Assembly: GCF_021535045.1 (NCBI RefSeq)
Contig: NZ_CP091056.1
Coordinates: forward strand, 682,001-746,000
DNA: 64,000 nt
Origin: Ornithinimicrobium sp. INDO-MA30-4
Lineage (GTDB): Bacteria; Actinomycetota; Actinomycetes; Actinomycetales; Dermatophilaceae
Direction: 5' to 3'
Shown: piece after piece, positions 62,440-64,000 of the stretch
Position numbering within the stretch: position 1 is the first letter of the stretch
Layout of the letters: each line of letters begins with the position of its first letter
Position numbers and translations under genes: made by a program
Notes under the pieces: model-generated
Databases searched by the model: none
Seen by the model: only the letters and a program-made list of their open reading frames with translations
What the model was told of the DNA's origin: nothing

Positions 62440-62622
62440 TTAGCCGCTGTGTTTCCCGCTTCCTTGCCTCGTGCTGAAGATAATCCAGCCGCCGAAGGCG
62501 ACCGCCGCAAAGCCGAGGGCACCCCAGAGGAATCCAGCGGAGACGGCGTCAGCAAAAGCCAGCGCCAAGAGTCCGATTCCCACGACGATGGCGAATGGTC
62601 CAGCAATCAGGTTCCTGTCCAT
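62440..62622 (-). CDS. Small two-span membrane protein
   Basis: 60 residues, MDRNLIAGPFAIVVGIGLLA then FADAVSAGFLWGALGFAAVAF and a tail STRQGSGKHSG: two hydrophobic helices with a short loop. AAGGAG lies 8 bases before ATG 62620-62622, which supports translation; an upstream GTG at 62631 is too close to that site. No family recognised. Converges with the NnrE-like gene (21-base gap). Confidence 0.7.
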   Translation of the reverse strand: MDRNLIAGPFAIVVGIGLLALAFADAVSAGFLWGALGFAAVAFGGWIIFSTRQGSGKHSG

Positions 62623-62755
62623 GACGGACACTCCTTAGATGGACCTCAAACCTAGCACTGATCCAATACGTGGATCCGAGGATCTCTGGTGGTCAAGGAG
62701 CCTGCTTGCCGCCGCCATCGGGCGGCTACCGCGGCACTGACGTAAACATCGTAAT

Positions 62756-62783
62756 AACGCCGATAAGCGACATTATGTAAAGT
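62756..62783 (+). other. dif: dif-like XerC/XerD recombination site
   Basis: 28 bases with CCGATAA at 62760-62766 and ACATTATGT at 62770-62778, then AAAGT: arms of a dyad around a ~6-base centre. It matches the actinobacterial dif consensus as I remember it (TTSRCCGATAATVN followed by ACATTATGTCAAGT) at most fixed positions, departing at the first two bases, one centre base and one base near the end. XerC/XerD resolve chromosome dimers here. It sits in a ~370-base AT-richer non-coding stretch (62623-62993) with no other feature I can support except a GCCGCC/GGCGGC hairpin near 62711. Confidence 0.72.
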
Positions 62784-62993
62784 AGGTGCGCGACGACATG
62801 TCGGCGCCACTTCTCCGCGAACTTTAGGCCAAAACGGTACAGGTCTCCGCCTACGTCATTCCTCGTCTCAGAAAACTCTTATACAAGACCCTCGTAAGAA
62901 GCGACGACACGAGACAGGACATTTTCTCCTGAAATTCCGTCTCGACCAACTAACTGGATGGTCGCCCCCCAACACCCTCCTGAACTCGGGTTT

Positions 62994-63302
62994 TGCGACG
63001 ACCGGTTGAGCGTGAGCAGTTCCGGTCCAAGCCAGTGCGGACAACGGGCGATGGAATCGTTCTTCTCCTTGCTGCAAAAGAACGTCCTGGACCGGCAACG
63101 GTGTCCTACCAGGCACGACCTACGCCTGGCGATCATCACCTGGATCGAACGCACCTACCACCGGCGACTCCGCCATCGACGCCTCGGCAAACTCACCCCG
63201 GTCGAGTTGCGAGACGATCTCCACAACCGCGCGAGAGGCCTGACCAACCACCACCATGACTGTCAACTAAAGTCTGGGCAGACTCAACCCTCCCGATTCT
63301 GA
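62994..63302 (+). pseudogene. IS3-family transposase (OrfB) 3' remnant
   Basis: Truncated integrase core of an IS3-type transposase. The family end is clear: AMESFFSLLQKNVLDRQR, LRLAIITWIERTYHRRLRH and RRLGKLTPVELRDDLHNRA, including the catalytic-Glu region of DDE (AMESFF). The upstream two-thirds with the first two Asp residues are missing and no IS3 ends or OrfA are visible, so this is a decayed fragment. Stop TGA at 63300-63302. It borders the dif-like site. Confidence 0.82.
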
Positions 63303-63347
63303 CCTATACGGCGCTGCTCAGGGTGAGCCGATCCTGATAGCGTTGAC

Positions 63348-64000
63348 TCAGGGCGTGCGAAGCACTTTGACAGGATCCCGAGCGGCTGCAAAGAGTGCCG
63401 GAGCGACGGTGGCAGTCGCAGCAGCCAGGATTGCGAGAGTCGCTGTGCCAACGGTGAACGACCACGGCGGAACTGCCTCAATCCGAGCGGCCAGCGCTAC
63501 CCCGAGCGAACACCCAAGGGTTGCGCCGAGCATGGCTGGAGCCAGGGTGCGTACGAGCACGAGGGCAACAATGGTTGACCGAGTCGCGCCAAGCGCTCGG
63601 CGCCTCCCTAGATCTTTGCGTCGGACGAGAACGTCAGCCAGGACGACAACGGCGACCAACGAACCTCCGCCACCGAGCACCGCAGCCAGTAACGTGCGGC
63701 CAAAGGTCGCGAGGTCGCCAGTGACTTGAGCCTGCAGATCGGCCAGAGATATCGGTGATGACACCGCAATGTCGGTCGGTGTGGGCGGCGCAATCAAGCT
63801 AAGGACCTGGCCTTGGGTTGATTGAGCTGCCCCGGAGTGCGTGATCACCACATGCAGAGAATCCAACGGTTGGTCCTCCGCAGCGGCGTACAGCAAGCCT
63901 GCCGAATAGGTGGCAAATGGCTCTCGCGGTGCGAAGGAACCCACCACGGTGAAGTCGTTCGTTGCCGTTGTCGAAGCTTGAGCGACCCACCCCAACGGTG
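63348..64000 (-). CDS. FtsX-like ABC permease, partial (5' end beyond window)
   Basis: C-terminal ~217 residues of a MacB/FtsX-family permease; the gene continues past 64000. An extracellular MacB-type loop (DFTVVGSFAPREPFATYSAG) precedes helices LLAAVLGGGGSLVAVVVLAD, VALVLVRTLAPAMLGATLG and VGTATLAILAAATATVAPAL, with the cytosolic coupling loop RRKDLGRRRALGATRSTIV and the conserved tail AARDPVKVLRTP. It would export lipoproteins or peptides, or act in cell-wall control, with an ATPase encoded outside the window. Confidence 0.85.
   Translation of the reverse strand, partial: PLGWVAQASTTATNDFTVVGSFAPREPFATYSAGLLYAAAEDQPLDSLHVVITHSGAAQSTQGQVLSLIAPPTPTDIAVSSPISLADLQAQVTGDLATFGRTLLAAVLGGGGSLVAVVVLADVLVRRKDLGRRRALGATRSTIVALVLVRTLAPAMLGATLGCSLGVALAARIEAVPPWSFTVGTATLAILAAATATVAPALFAAARDPVKVLRTP

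Overview
The window is a high-GC chromosomal segment of an actinobacterium (class Actinomycetes). This is shown by mycothiol synthesis (mshC), an F420-type oxidoreductase, the RNA polymerase partner RbpA, WYL regulators PafB/PafC, a pupylation locus (trmI, ARC, dop, pup, pafA), an Lnt/polyprenol-mannose synthase pair and several Actinobacteria-restricted DUF families. Gene order around mshC, trmI-ARC-dop-pup-pafA, pafBC-tatAC-helY and lnt-ppm-fxsA-rbpA follows classical actinobacterial synteny. I would not assign it below class.

Layout. 1-6.9 kb: end of glgA, an ABC ATPase and TSUP permease, an RNA methyltransferase, a LysE exporter, then minus-strand DUF2071, YbaK, DUF3037 and a HipA-like kinase. 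7-12.8 kb: dinB, tRNA-Leu(GAG), CsbD, PadR, an AarF kinase and an M20 peptidase. 12.8-18.8 kb: LLM oxidoreductase, phosphatase, DUF3090/SCO1664 pair, mshC and PAC2. 18.8-34.5 kb: HAD, RecB-like nuclease, M50 protease, then the pupylation region with trmI, ARC, an inserted DUF3054 and MFS fusion, dop, pup, pafA, two FKBP isomerases, DUF3866 and pafBC. 34.5-40.5 kb: tatA, tatC, helY, a 5'-3' exonuclease, an Lrp/AsnC regulator and an EbsC-type deacylase. 40.5-47.5 kb: a lysine degradation cluster (kamA divergent from kdd, amidohydrolase, kamD, kamE, kal). 47.5-56.6 kb: DUF2254, lnt, ppm, fxsA, rbpA, two transporters and a mutarotase. 56.6-64 kb: a UvrA-like ATPase, an aldo/keto reductase, an arsR/flavoprotein pair, an NnrE-like protein, a strong dif-like site, an IS3 transposase remnant and an FtsX-like permease cut by the window end.

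The most interesting biology is (i) a lysine 2,3-/5,6-aminomutase pathway operon that carries an unexplained translationally coupled amidohydrolase and has no visible kce; (ii) a pupylation locus with no 20S proteasome genes and an ARC ATPase whose reconstructed C-terminus lacks the proteasome-docking GQYL motif; and (iii) a 28-bp XerC/XerD-type dif candidate beside a broken insertion sequence.

A strong caution applies throughout: about 40 of the roughly 65 protein genes carry one or more frame breaks. Nearly every break I checked is repaired by restoring one base in a short homopolymer, mostly G or C, including in essential genes. I read these as sequencing or consensus errors, not pseudogenes, and each gene is annotated across its breaks as one gene.
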